A stretch of DNA of 64,000 bases from CAHJXF01 sp038254545 (GTDB taxonomy: Bacteria > Pseudomonadota > Gammaproteobacteria > Burkholderiales > Burkholderiaceae_D), in assembly GCA_038254545.1 (NCBI GenBank), contig JBBSGB010000016.1, positions 1-64,000 on the forward strand, read 5' to 3'. Below the pieces are notes generated by a model. It worked only from the letters and a program-made list of their open reading frames with translations, was not told where the DNA came from and searched no databases. Below, piece after piece: positions 57,722-64,000 of this stretch. Position 1 is the first letter of the stretch. Every line of letters begins with the position of its first letter. The translations under genes were made by a program, and so were the position numbers.

Positions 57722-58547
57722 CGGGCGTTCTCCGTTCGAGGCTGGCGAAGCTCCCCAGCCGCACGCCGCGCGCGAATATCGTTGCCCGGCAGCTCGGGTC
57801 GAGCAGGCCTTCGAGCTCGGCGCGATGACAATAGCCGGGGCCGTGCCCGGGAAAGTCATCGCGCGTCGCAGGGTGGAGATAGATCTCGTTCAAACCTTCG
57901 GGAAGCGCGGCAATGGTCGCGCGGATATGTTCAGTGGTCATGTGTCCCGTCCGGACGAGCCCGAAAACCTGGTCGGGCGTTTCAATGCCGCAGCGTCGTG
58001 CGCGTCGGCGAAGCAAGCGCGCGAACGGCGCCACGAACCAGCCCGAACCGCGTGGGGAGCCTCCCTCGACCGGCGCGCGCAACGCGCGGACGCCATGGCG
58101 TCGAGCAGCTTCCAGCACCAATCCCGTGATCAACGGATGGACGTGGAAATGTTTGTGCGCGTTGACATGGTCGAATGGCAATCCACTCGCGAGAAAAGCT
58201 GCAAATTGCGCGTCGATCTCGGCGCGGACTTGACGACGCAATCGGACGCTGAGTGCAATGCGCAACCCGAGCAGCGCCATGTCGGTGCGAAATAGCCCAT
58301 GTCGGTCGACCAGGTCGGGAACCTGCTCGGCAGGTAGCACCGGGCGCCCCTCCACTAGCACCAAGTGCAGTCCGACGCCAAGGCGCGGCAACCGCCGGGC
58401 GCGCTCGACCGCGTCGACTGCGGCGGGCGCAGCCACCATCAAGCTCGCCGCCGTCAGGATTCCTTGCCTATGCGCTACTTCGACCGCCTCATTCACCTCG
58501 ATCGCCGCACCAAAATCATCGGCGGTTATGACAAGCGACGACGTCAC
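57687..58547 (-). CDS. hpnK: HpnK, YdjC-type deacetylase of hopanoid head groups
   Basis: 286 aa from GTG 58547, overlapping the hpnJ stop (GTGA). YdjC/polysaccharide-deacetylase-like motifs are LVITADDFGAAIEVNEAV at the start (the metal-binding DD), GLHLVLVEGRP and HVNAHKHFHVHP. HpnK removes the N-acetyl group from N-acetylglucosaminyl-bacteriohopanetetrol made by HpnI. hpnI and hpnJ immediately upstream fix the assignment. Confidence 0.9.
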   Translation of the reverse strand: MTSSLVITADDFGAAIEVNEAVEVAHRQGILTAASLMVAAPAAVDAVERARRLPRLGVGLHLVLVEGRPVLPAEQVPDLVDRHGLFRTDMALLGLRIALSVRLRRQVRAEIDAQFAAFLASGLPFDHVNAHKHFHVHPLITGLVLEAARRHGVRALRAPVEGGSPRGSGWFVAPFARLLRRRARRCGIETPDQVFGLVRTGHMTTEHIRATIAALPEGLNEIYLHPATRDDFPGHGPGYCHRAELEGLLDPSCRATIFARGVRLGSFASLERRTPDAPRTVSIVSR

Positions 58548-59968
58548 GCGGCTTCTTTGCGGTGACGTAGGAATTCGAAGAACTCGATGCCTTCTCGCAG
58601 CCGGCGCTTCATCATGTCGAAGTCGCGGATCATCTCGCCGACGATCGAAGCGATCTTGCGCGGGCGGAAATAGAAACGCTTATAGAATTCCTCGACCTTG
58701 TCGAAGATGACCTTCGCAGGCAGGTGCGGATAGCTCAGCTGTGCGATCTGGATACCGCCCTTGGTCAACAGATGATCGGAACCGTCGAACCAGCCGTTCT
58801 GGGTCGCCTGGGTATAGAGGAAGGTCCCGGGATAAGGCGCCGCAAGCGATACCTGAATCGTGTACGGGTCGATCTCCATCGCGTAGCGGATCGTCTCCTC
58901 GATCGTCTCTGTCGTTTCGCCCGGGAGGCCGAGGATGAAGGTGCCATGGATGACGATGCCGAGCGAGTGGCAGTCCTTGGTGAATTGCCGCGCGACATCG
59001 ACACGCAGGCCCTTCTTGATGTTGTGCAGGATCTTCTGGTTGCCGCTTTCGTAGCCAACCAGGAGCAGGCGCAAGCCGTGCTCCTTCATCACCTTCAGCG
59101 TCTTGAATGGAACGTTCGCCTTGGCGTTGCACGACCAGGTGACACCCAGTTTTCCAAGTTCCATCGCCAGCGCCTCGACACGCGGAAGGTTGTCGGTCAG
59201 CGTGTCGTCGTCGAAGAAGATCTCCTTGACCTCCGGCATCTCACGCATGACGTACTTCACTTCCTCGATCACGTGAGGGATCGAGCGGGTACGGTAGTTG
59301 TGACCGCCGACCGTCTGCGGCCATAGACAAAAAGTGCAGCGGCTCTTGCAGCCGCGGCCGGTATAAAAACTGACGTACGGATGTTTGAGGTAGCCGCCGA
59401 AATATTTTTCTATCTTCAGGTCACGCTTGTAGATGGGACTGACGAAAGGCAGCGTATCCATGTCCTCGATCACCGCGCGATCGGAGTTGTGAACGATCTC
59501 ACCGGCTTCGTTGCGATAGCTGATGCCCTTGATCTCGCTCCACGGCAAACCGTCTGCGACGTCCTTGATGGTGAAGTCGAACTCGTTGCGCGTGACGAAA
59601 TCGATCGCGGTCGAGGCCGCAAGCGACCCCTCTGCGTCCACCGCTACCTTGGCGCCGATCAGGCCGATCTTCAGCGCAGGGTTGAGCTGCTTGAAGAGCT
59701 CGGCGGTGTGTACGTCTTGGCGAAACGACGGCGTCGAAGTGTGAATGATGATGAGGTCACGCTCGAAGGCCTCGTGCTTGATGTCGTCAAAACTCAGATC
59801 GTGTGCAGGCGCGTCGATCAGCTTCGACCCTTCGACCAGCGCGGCTGGCTGGGCGAGCCAGGTGGGATACCAGAAGGACTTCACTTCGCGCTTCATCTGG
59901 TAGCGCGCGCCTGCGCCTCCGTCGTAGCCGTCGAACGAAGGCGCTTGGAGAAACAGCGAACGCATCAT
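58544..59968 (-). CDS. hpnJ: HpnJ, radical SAM enzyme for the hopanoid cyclitol ether
   Basis: 474 aa, about the normal length. The radical-SAM cluster motif CKSRCTFC is at residues 207-214 (C207, C211, C214), behind an N-terminal cobalamin-binding-like region. Downstream are EIFFDDDTLTDNLPRVEAL, LLLVGYESGNQKILHNIKKG and HGTFILGLPGETTETIEET, the usual B12-type radical-SAM blocks. HpnJ contracts the glucosamine head group of bacteriohopanetetrol to the cyclitol ether. It overlaps hpnI by four bases and hpnK by four. Confidence 0.92.
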   Translation of the reverse strand: MMRSLFLQAPSFDGYDGGAGARYQMKREVKSFWYPTWLAQPAALVEGSKLIDAPAHDLSFDDIKHEAFERDLIIIHTSTPSFRQDVHTAELFKQLNPALKIGLIGAKVAVDAEGSLAASTAIDFVTRNEFDFTIKDVADGLPWSEIKGISYRNEAGEIVHNSDRAVIEDMDTLPFVSPIYKRDLKIEKYFGGYLKHPYVSFYTGRGCKSRCTFCLWPQTVGGHNYRTRSIPHVIEEVKYVMREMPEVKEIFFDDDTLTDNLPRVEALAMELGKLGVTWSCNAKANVPFKTLKVMKEHGLRLLLVGYESGNQKILHNIKKGLRVDVARQFTKDCHSLGIVIHGTFILGLPGETTETIEETIRYAMEIDPYTIQVSLAAPYPGTFLYTQATQNGWFDGSDHLLTKGGIQIAQLSYPHLPAKVIFDKVEEFYKRFYFRPRKIASIVGEMIRDFDMMKRRLREGIEFFEFLRHRKEAA

Positions 59969-61158
59969 GCGATGACCTCCTTGTCGTTCCCTGTGCGGGC
60001 CATTATCCGGCCGCTTGCAATCATTCTAAGTCGCTTGCCGCGCCAATCAACCGAGCGGACGAAGAATGTGGCCACGAACACAGCGAACGTCAGGCAGTCG
60101 CGCAATGGCAGCAGCCAAGATGAAGCAGTCTGCGTGCCGGCCTCTTCGTCGACCACGTCGGCGAGCAGCACGCGAGAGGCCAGAGCGATCAGGAGAAGGG
60201 ATATTCCCGCGACAGCATGGGCCGGTAAAAGCAGCGTGCCTAGAATCGCTAAGGGTAGCGGCATGCCGATCACCGACACGGTGTAGGCGGCAGGCACGAT
60301 GTCGCGCACGGTGGCTCCCCAACGCACCTCGTGCCGCCAAAGCTCAGCGAAGCTGCTTTCGGCCGACGCGTGGGTAACCAGCAGCGGCGGCACGGCGACT
60401 CGTAGGCCCAATGCCCGGATTTCCTCGCCGATTGCATAATCATCCGCAAGAATGTCCGCAAATCGAGCAAAACCGCCGATCCGGTCGAGCGTGGGGCGAG
60501 TAAGCGCAATCGTCGAACCCATACAGGGTTGTGCCAGTCCCAGTGCCACTCCGAAGACCGCACCAGGCAAGAACTGGTAACTGAGGCCAGCTGCTCCCAG
60601 GAGAGACCAGAAACCGGCATCGCTGCGTCCGCGATACAGCACAGTGACAGCACCTACCCCAGGCGAGTCGAGCGCAGCGAGCACCCGGGAAAGATAATCG
60701 GGAGTCGCGACAATGTCGCTGTCACTAAGCAACAGGATCGGATGTGCAGCTTGCTCATCCATATTGATCAAGTTCGATATCTTGCCGCTCGCGCCGTGGC
60801 ACGCGGGAGAGATAACGAGCGAAATGACGGTGTCAGTCCAAGACTGCCTCAGCGACTTGATCGCTTCGATTGCTGGATCGTCGCCTCGTTCTACACCGCA
60901 CACCAGTTGAATGGGACCGCTGTGCTCCTGTGCCAGGAAGCTTGCCAAATTCGACTCGAGACAGGGTTCGGCGCCATAAAGTGGTTTCAACAGAGTCACT
61001 GCGTCCGGGCGTCGAACGATGCTTGCCGGCTCTTTGAAAAACCGTCGAAAGACAATCGCAGCGGCAACTGTGTAAGTGCTACCGAACGCGGACAGTATCA
61101 GCAGCGCCCAGCCGAATACCGACAGGGCTGTACCAAGGACGCTGCCCGTAGTGGACAT
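59965..61158 (-). CDS. hpnI: HpnI, GT2-type glycosyltransferase (ceramide glucosyltransferase-like)
   Basis: 397 aa. It starts with a membrane helix, then a GT2 domain: RPDAVTLLKPLYGAEPCLES, LLLSDSDIVATPDYLSRV (DxD-type motif), CMGSTIALTRPTLDRIGGF and the ceramide-glucosyltransferase box ending ELWRHEVRWGATVRD (H-RW...). C-terminal helices follow. HpnI attaches N-acetylglucosamine to bacteriohopanetetrol. It is first of the four hpn genes. The upstream squalene/hopene genes are not in the window. Confidence 0.9.
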   Translation of the reverse strand: MSTTGSVLGTALSVFGWALLILSAFGSTYTVAAAIVFRRFFKEPASIVRRPDAVTLLKPLYGAEPCLESNLASFLAQEHSGPIQLVCGVERGDDPAIEAIKSLRQSWTDTVISLVISPACHGASGKISNLINMDEQAAHPILLLSDSDIVATPDYLSRVLAALDSPGVGAVTVLYRGRSDAGFWSLLGAAGLSYQFLPGAVFGVALGLAQPCMGSTIALTRPTLDRIGGFARFADILADDYAIGEEIRALGLRVAVPPLLVTHASAESSFAELWRHEVRWGATVRDIVPAAYTVSVIGMPLPLAILGTLLLPAHAVAGISLLLIALASRVLLADVVDEEAGTQTASSWLLPLRDCLTFAVFVATFFVRSVDWRGKRLRMIASGRIMARTGNDKEVIA

Positions 61159-61817
61159 TGATGTGGCGTAGCAAGCAGGTCCAGCAGTTTGTCAGTGCAC
61201 GAATTAATGAGGGCCGATGTCGGTTAAACAGATGCCGGCGAATCTAAATGGCAAACCTTAAACGGACCTTAAAGAATTCTATGCGTGTTTTGTTCATGCA
61301 GAAGGAACCGAAGTAACGCCGCTGCTGAACGTGGAGTTGAGTCCAGCCGCTAGGGCGCTTCTGTTGACGCGTACGCAGAGAACTGTTGATGACCGAGGAC
61401 CTTAGATCATGCGCGACAAGTCGCCACGAAAGGTCCTGATCTCTTCGATCACGCCGCGCTCGGGGCCATAGCAATCGGCGCGACCCTTGACCGCAGGAGG
61501 GTGCCGATAGAGCGACCTTCCCCGTCGATCCCGCGACCATTCGCAAAGAAGGGAACCTCCGCAAGGTCTGGGAATGCTAGACCTGCAAGCGCCACGAACG
61601 GATAGCACGCGTTCTTATCGGACTTTGGACGAGCACGACTGCAAACAGCAGCGGACGCGGAGAATTTCCAGTACGGCTTATGCGGGGCCGACGGCGATTG
61701 GGAAAGCGCTCGCGGGCAGGAATGACGTCGGAAATTGGGAATACCTGGCCCCCACACGGTTGACAGGACAATGCTCAGGTTCGTTTGCCGCCAATAACAT
61801 GCAGAGTTGCTGAAGAC
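61159..61817. other. Gene-poor stretch, no convincing feature
   Basis: About 660 bp between hpnI and the next gene. Short minus-strand open frames near 61402-61757 have mildly protein-like ends (for example RGRSLYRHPPAVKGRADCYG near 61500) but no start, family or ribosome site, so they may be a decayed gene. The hpnI promoter should lie in the first ~100 bp after 61158. No repeat or RNA was recognised. Confidence 0.3.
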
Positions 61818-62270
61818 CTACTCCAATGCGGTGTGTCCCACTGGAATTCCCAAGCGCAGCATCGCCCACTTCCATTTCTGTACATGGTGAAAGGCAATTG
61901 TCGGAACGCGCGGATCGGGGATGGGGCGACCCTTCACCATTTGGTGCGTGATGGTTCGAACGGCATCCGCATTCGGCCGGCACGACCACTCTCGACCGTC
62001 GTTGATCGTGCAATCACTGTACTTGCCGGATGGCCCATTCTCTCTGGCAGTCCAAAACAGCACCTCGTTGTGCGCTGTCAGTGCACGAAACCGATAGCGC
62101 TTCGATGGGACCAGCGTGCCGCTGCACTCGTTGTGTTGCCACGAACCCGATTGGCACTCGACCGTGTAAATGGTCCACTCGCCTTTCAAGGTGATGAAGT
62201 CCGTTGCCCAAACGACCACCCCTAAACCGAACAAGAGCGCCAAGACAAAAAGAGCAGTAGGACGGTTCAT
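61818..62270 (-). CDS. Hypothetical membrane-anchored protein
   Basis: 150 aa from ATG 62270 (an upstream ATG at 62294 is in frame). The N-terminus MNRPTALFVLALLFGLGVVV is a signal or anchor. The rest is a soluble domain with four cysteines (for example VECQSGSWQHNECSG and DCTINDGREWSC), suggesting disulphides in the periplasm, and a C-terminal end KWKWAMLRLGIP. The pattern looks like a conserved Burkholderiales hypothetical protein, but no family name is recalled. Function unknown. Confidence 0.6.
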   Translation of the reverse strand: MNRPTALFVLALLFGLGVVVWATDFITLKGEWTIYTVECQSGSWQHNECSGTLVPSKRYRFRALTAHNEVLFWTARENGPSGKYSDCTINDGREWSCRPNADAVRTITHQMVKGRPIPDPRVPTIAFHHVQKWKWAMLRLGIPVGHTALE

Positions 62271-62294
62271 CTGTCGCTGTGAAAACTGAATCAT

Positions 62295-62610
62295 GGTGAT
62301 GCATTATTGCTCGCGCACGCACAGAGGTCGGCGAGGTAGACCAAGCTGGAACCGATCTTGAGCTCGCCTTCCGGTGGATGGATGCTTTCGCGGGTTGCTG
62401 CCGATGGCAGAGATTTTACAACGACGTTAACCACTTTCTTGCCACCGCTGCGCGATGTCACCATCATTCGCATGCTTCACGGCGACTTGACGACGGCCCG
62501 GTTCGAGACGATCGCGGACCGCGACTACGTTCAGTCGTGGTTCTACCGGCTCGCCACGCGAGAGTTTTAGCAGCGCGGAAAACCGGATGACGATGTGTGA
62601 ATAGACCCTG
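62295..62610 (+). other. Short stretch with competing small ORFs
   Basis: Between the hypothetical gene and the membrane protein, a plus-strand frame (62358-62570, 70 aa, with IIRMLHGDLTTARFETIADR) and an opposing minus-strand frame (62291-62473) are both open. Neither has a clear ribosome site or family, so no gene is called. The ATG of the next gene follows at 62611. Confidence 0.25.
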
Positions 62611-63075
62611 ATGAACAATTCGCAGTTAAACGATTCATCGGGCACCTTCAGAGAACTGTTCCGCGACGCACGACGATACTGGGAGCGACGCCGCATTTAC
62701 TTTAATCTCGTTCTCGTGGGCGTCGTCATGGCTTGGCTGGCGTTGACATGGCCTTACTTCCGGCCAGCGCTTACTGTGCAGTCTCTTCTAGTGGTTTTGT
62801 CCCTCGCAGCGGTGGCGAACGTTTGTTATTGCGCTGCTTATCTGGCGGACATTACGATGCAGCACTCGTCGTTTCGACGCTTGTGGATTCGTCGGAGATG
62901 GATCTTGTGGTTTGCGGGCACGCTCTTCGCGGTGATGCTTGCGTGCTATTGGATCGCCGATGAAATCTACCCATACGTCGCTGACAGCACGGCTATCGCG
63001 GCTCGGTCTTCGGATGGGGCCTCGGGGCCGACGACTTCAATTGGTACCGCGAGGACAAGCACGATTGATCGTTGA
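62611..63075 (+). CDS. Hypothetical small membrane protein with three helices
   Basis: 154 aa. A charged N-terminal region (FRELFRDARRYWERRRIYF) precedes helices LVLVGVVMAWLALTWPYF, LLVVLSLAAVANVCYCAAYL and WILWFAGTLFAVMLACYWIA. After EIYPYVA the C-terminal ~30 residues are Ser/Thr/Gly-rich and unlike the rest. They may be a frameshifted or altered tail. The family is not recognised. Encoded divergently from the hypothetical protein at 62270. Confidence 0.6.
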   Translation: MNNSQLNDSSGTFRELFRDARRYWERRRIYFNLVLVGVVMAWLALTWPYFRPALTVQSLLVVLSLAAVANVCYCAAYLADITMQHSSFRRLWIRRRWILWFAGTLFAVMLACYWIADEIYPYVADSTAIAARSSDGASGPTTSIGTARTSTIDR

Positions 63076-63283
63076 AACGGTTTTGGACGCGGCCTCGAAT
63101 CGGCGCAGGCAGAGGCTGAACTGCGCGCACCTCAGGATCGATCCTGGCTCGCTGATGACGTTGGCCTGAACCTTGTGTTTGGTGCGAGCCTCCGCGCTTT
63201 ATGCCCGATTGTGGGGCTTGCGCGACGATAAGGTCGCGCCAGTCAGGTGCCGCGAATTGGCCGTTCCTATAGAGTGATGAACC

Positions 63284-64000
63284 ATGAAGCCAAGTCCTTC
63301 ACAGACCCGTGGCGAGCTCGAACTTTTCGACCGGAATCGCCGCTTCTACGACTCGCTCTGGGCCGATGCTCGCTTGGTCGAGCCTCAACGTTTCAATACC
63401 TGGCCACTCGTGCGGTCCCTACTGTCCGGGTCAGGGCAACGGCTCGAGGTTGGCCCCGGCCTGAGGCCTCGTCTGCCGATCGAGGACACGCAATTCGTGG
63501 ACATCAGCGCCCCAGCCCTCACGATGCTTCGCGAACGCGGTGCCCATGTCGTGCTGAGCCAGGTGACGTCCTTGCCATTCGCAGATGGCGCATTCGATCT
63601 GGTGTGTGCCCTCGACATCGTCGAGCATGTCGAAGACGACAACGGCGCACTGTCAGAGCTGTCGCGGGTTGCGAAGTCAGGTGCGACTGTCCTGATATCG
63701 ACCCCTTTGCATCCCGCGCTGTGGACCTTGTTCGACGACTTCGTGGGCCACAAGCGGCGATATGAGCCGCCAAGCCTGCTCGCGCAGTTGGCGCAGCATC
63801 ACCTCGTGGTGGAGCGCAGCGCCATATTCGGGATGAAGCCGCAATCGTCGCGCCTGGTCGATATCGGCATGTGGTGGCTCTTGCGTCATCGTAAGCAAGC
63901 CATGTGGGCGTACAACAGGGCATTCATGCCGCTCGGATTGCGGCTTCAGAAGGAGCTTCACTTCGCCCCTGGAATGGTCGCAACGGACGAGGTCGACGAG
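63284..64000 (+). CDS. Class I SAM-dependent methyltransferase, truncated by the window edge
   Basis: It is open from ATG 63284 to the last base without a stop (239 codons seen). Motif I is diverged: RLEVGPGLRPRLP; then VDISAPALTML, LPFADGAFDLVCALDIVEHV (motif II and post-motif) and SELSRVAKSGATVLISTPLHP, the usual Methyltransf_11 order. The C-terminal part has FDDFVGHKRRYEP, typical of small SAM methyltransferases acting on lipids or sugars. It lies 2.1 kb downstream of the hpn genes, on the opposite strand; a functional link is not shown. Confidence 0.8.
   Translation, partial: MKPSPSQTRGELELFDRNRRFYDSLWADARLVEPQRFNTWPLVRSLLSGSGQRLEVGPGLRPRLPIEDTQFVDISAPALTMLRERGAHVVLSQVTSLPFADGAFDLVCALDIVEHVEDDNGALSELSRVAKSGATVLISTPLHPALWTLFDDFVGHKRRYEPPSLLAQLAQHHLVVERSAIFGMKPQSSRLVDIGMWWLLRHRKQAMWAYNRAFMPLGLRLQKELHFAPGMVATDEVDE

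Noticed and set aside
61402..61757. Overlapping minus-strand frames with protein-like tails
   Set aside because: No start, ribosome site or recognisable domain; not enough to call a gene or a pseudogene.
1..64000. CRISPR arrays, rRNA, tRNA, riboswitches and rho-independent terminators with T-runs
   Set aside because: Looked for on both strands by eye; none with a convincing repeat-spacer, cloverleaf or stem plus T-run was found, though short RNAs could be missed without covariance models.

Overview
The window looks like a chromosomal piece of a high-GC betaproteobacterium, most likely a soil or water member of the Burkholderiales. The pointers are a phasin, acetoacetyl-CoA synthetase, branched-chain amino-acid (Liv) ABC genes, a PEP-CTERM remnant, hopanoid side-chain genes and GTGA/ATGA operon overlaps throughout. 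No rRNA, tRNA, CRISPR array, phage block, integrase or complete insertion sequence was seen.

Layout. (1) 1-5.9 kb: a same-strand accessory stretch of small genes typical of integron cassettes (two SAM methyltransferases, RidA, GNATs, DUF3565, a monooxygenase, a small membrane protein), with attC-like repeats and several decayed genes. (2) 6.0-10.5 kb: two overlapping S9 prolyl-oligopeptidase-type peptidases. (3) 10.5-18 kb, minus strand: two gene remnants, then pgl, a HAD phosphatase, a SnoaL-like protein, zwf, gnd and a GH15 glycosidase, which together form an oxidative pentose phosphate cluster. (4) An S1/P1 nuclease, divergent from a Liv ABC operon (19-24 kb) in which permease LivM and ATPase LivG are one polypeptide. 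(5) 24.2-26.6 kb: a GNAT domain fused in frame to HpaG, followed by HpaF. (6) 26.6-31.3 kb: phasin, class II aldolase, acetoacetyl-CoA synthetase, remnants and a thioesterase. (7) A dCACHE/PAS/GGDEF cyclase and an orphan Liv binding protein (31.5-35.3 kb).

(8) 35.5-37.8 kb: a second cassette-like patch carrying the same attC-like arms as region 1, with VOC, frameshifted PPOX and DUF1801 genes. (9) 38-43.5 kb: DUF2569, HNH nuclease, an EamA transporter with a broken GST, hmuUV-type haem permease and ATPase, and an SDR. (10) A second GGDEF protein and a lipoprotein-like methyltransferase. (11) A MarR, FAD monooxygenase and aryl-CoA ligase operon with a palindromic operator candidate. (12) An NRAMP-like transporter. 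(13) 51.8-56.4 kb, minus strand: di-haem cytochrome c peroxidase, porin, FMN-binding protein, ApbE and a cytochrome b561-like membrane protein, a candidate flavinylated envelope electron-transfer operon behind a Fur-box-like site. (14) 56.7-61.2 kb: hpnI-hpnJ-hpnK-hpnL for hopanoid head groups. (15) Two hypothetical genes and a methyltransferase cut by the right edge.

The strongest leads are the integrase-less cassette patches with shared attC arms, the GNAT-HpaG fusion behind an attC-like hairpin, and the peroxidase/porin/FMN/ApbE operon. All functional calls rest on reading translated motifs and recalled family features; no database search was run.
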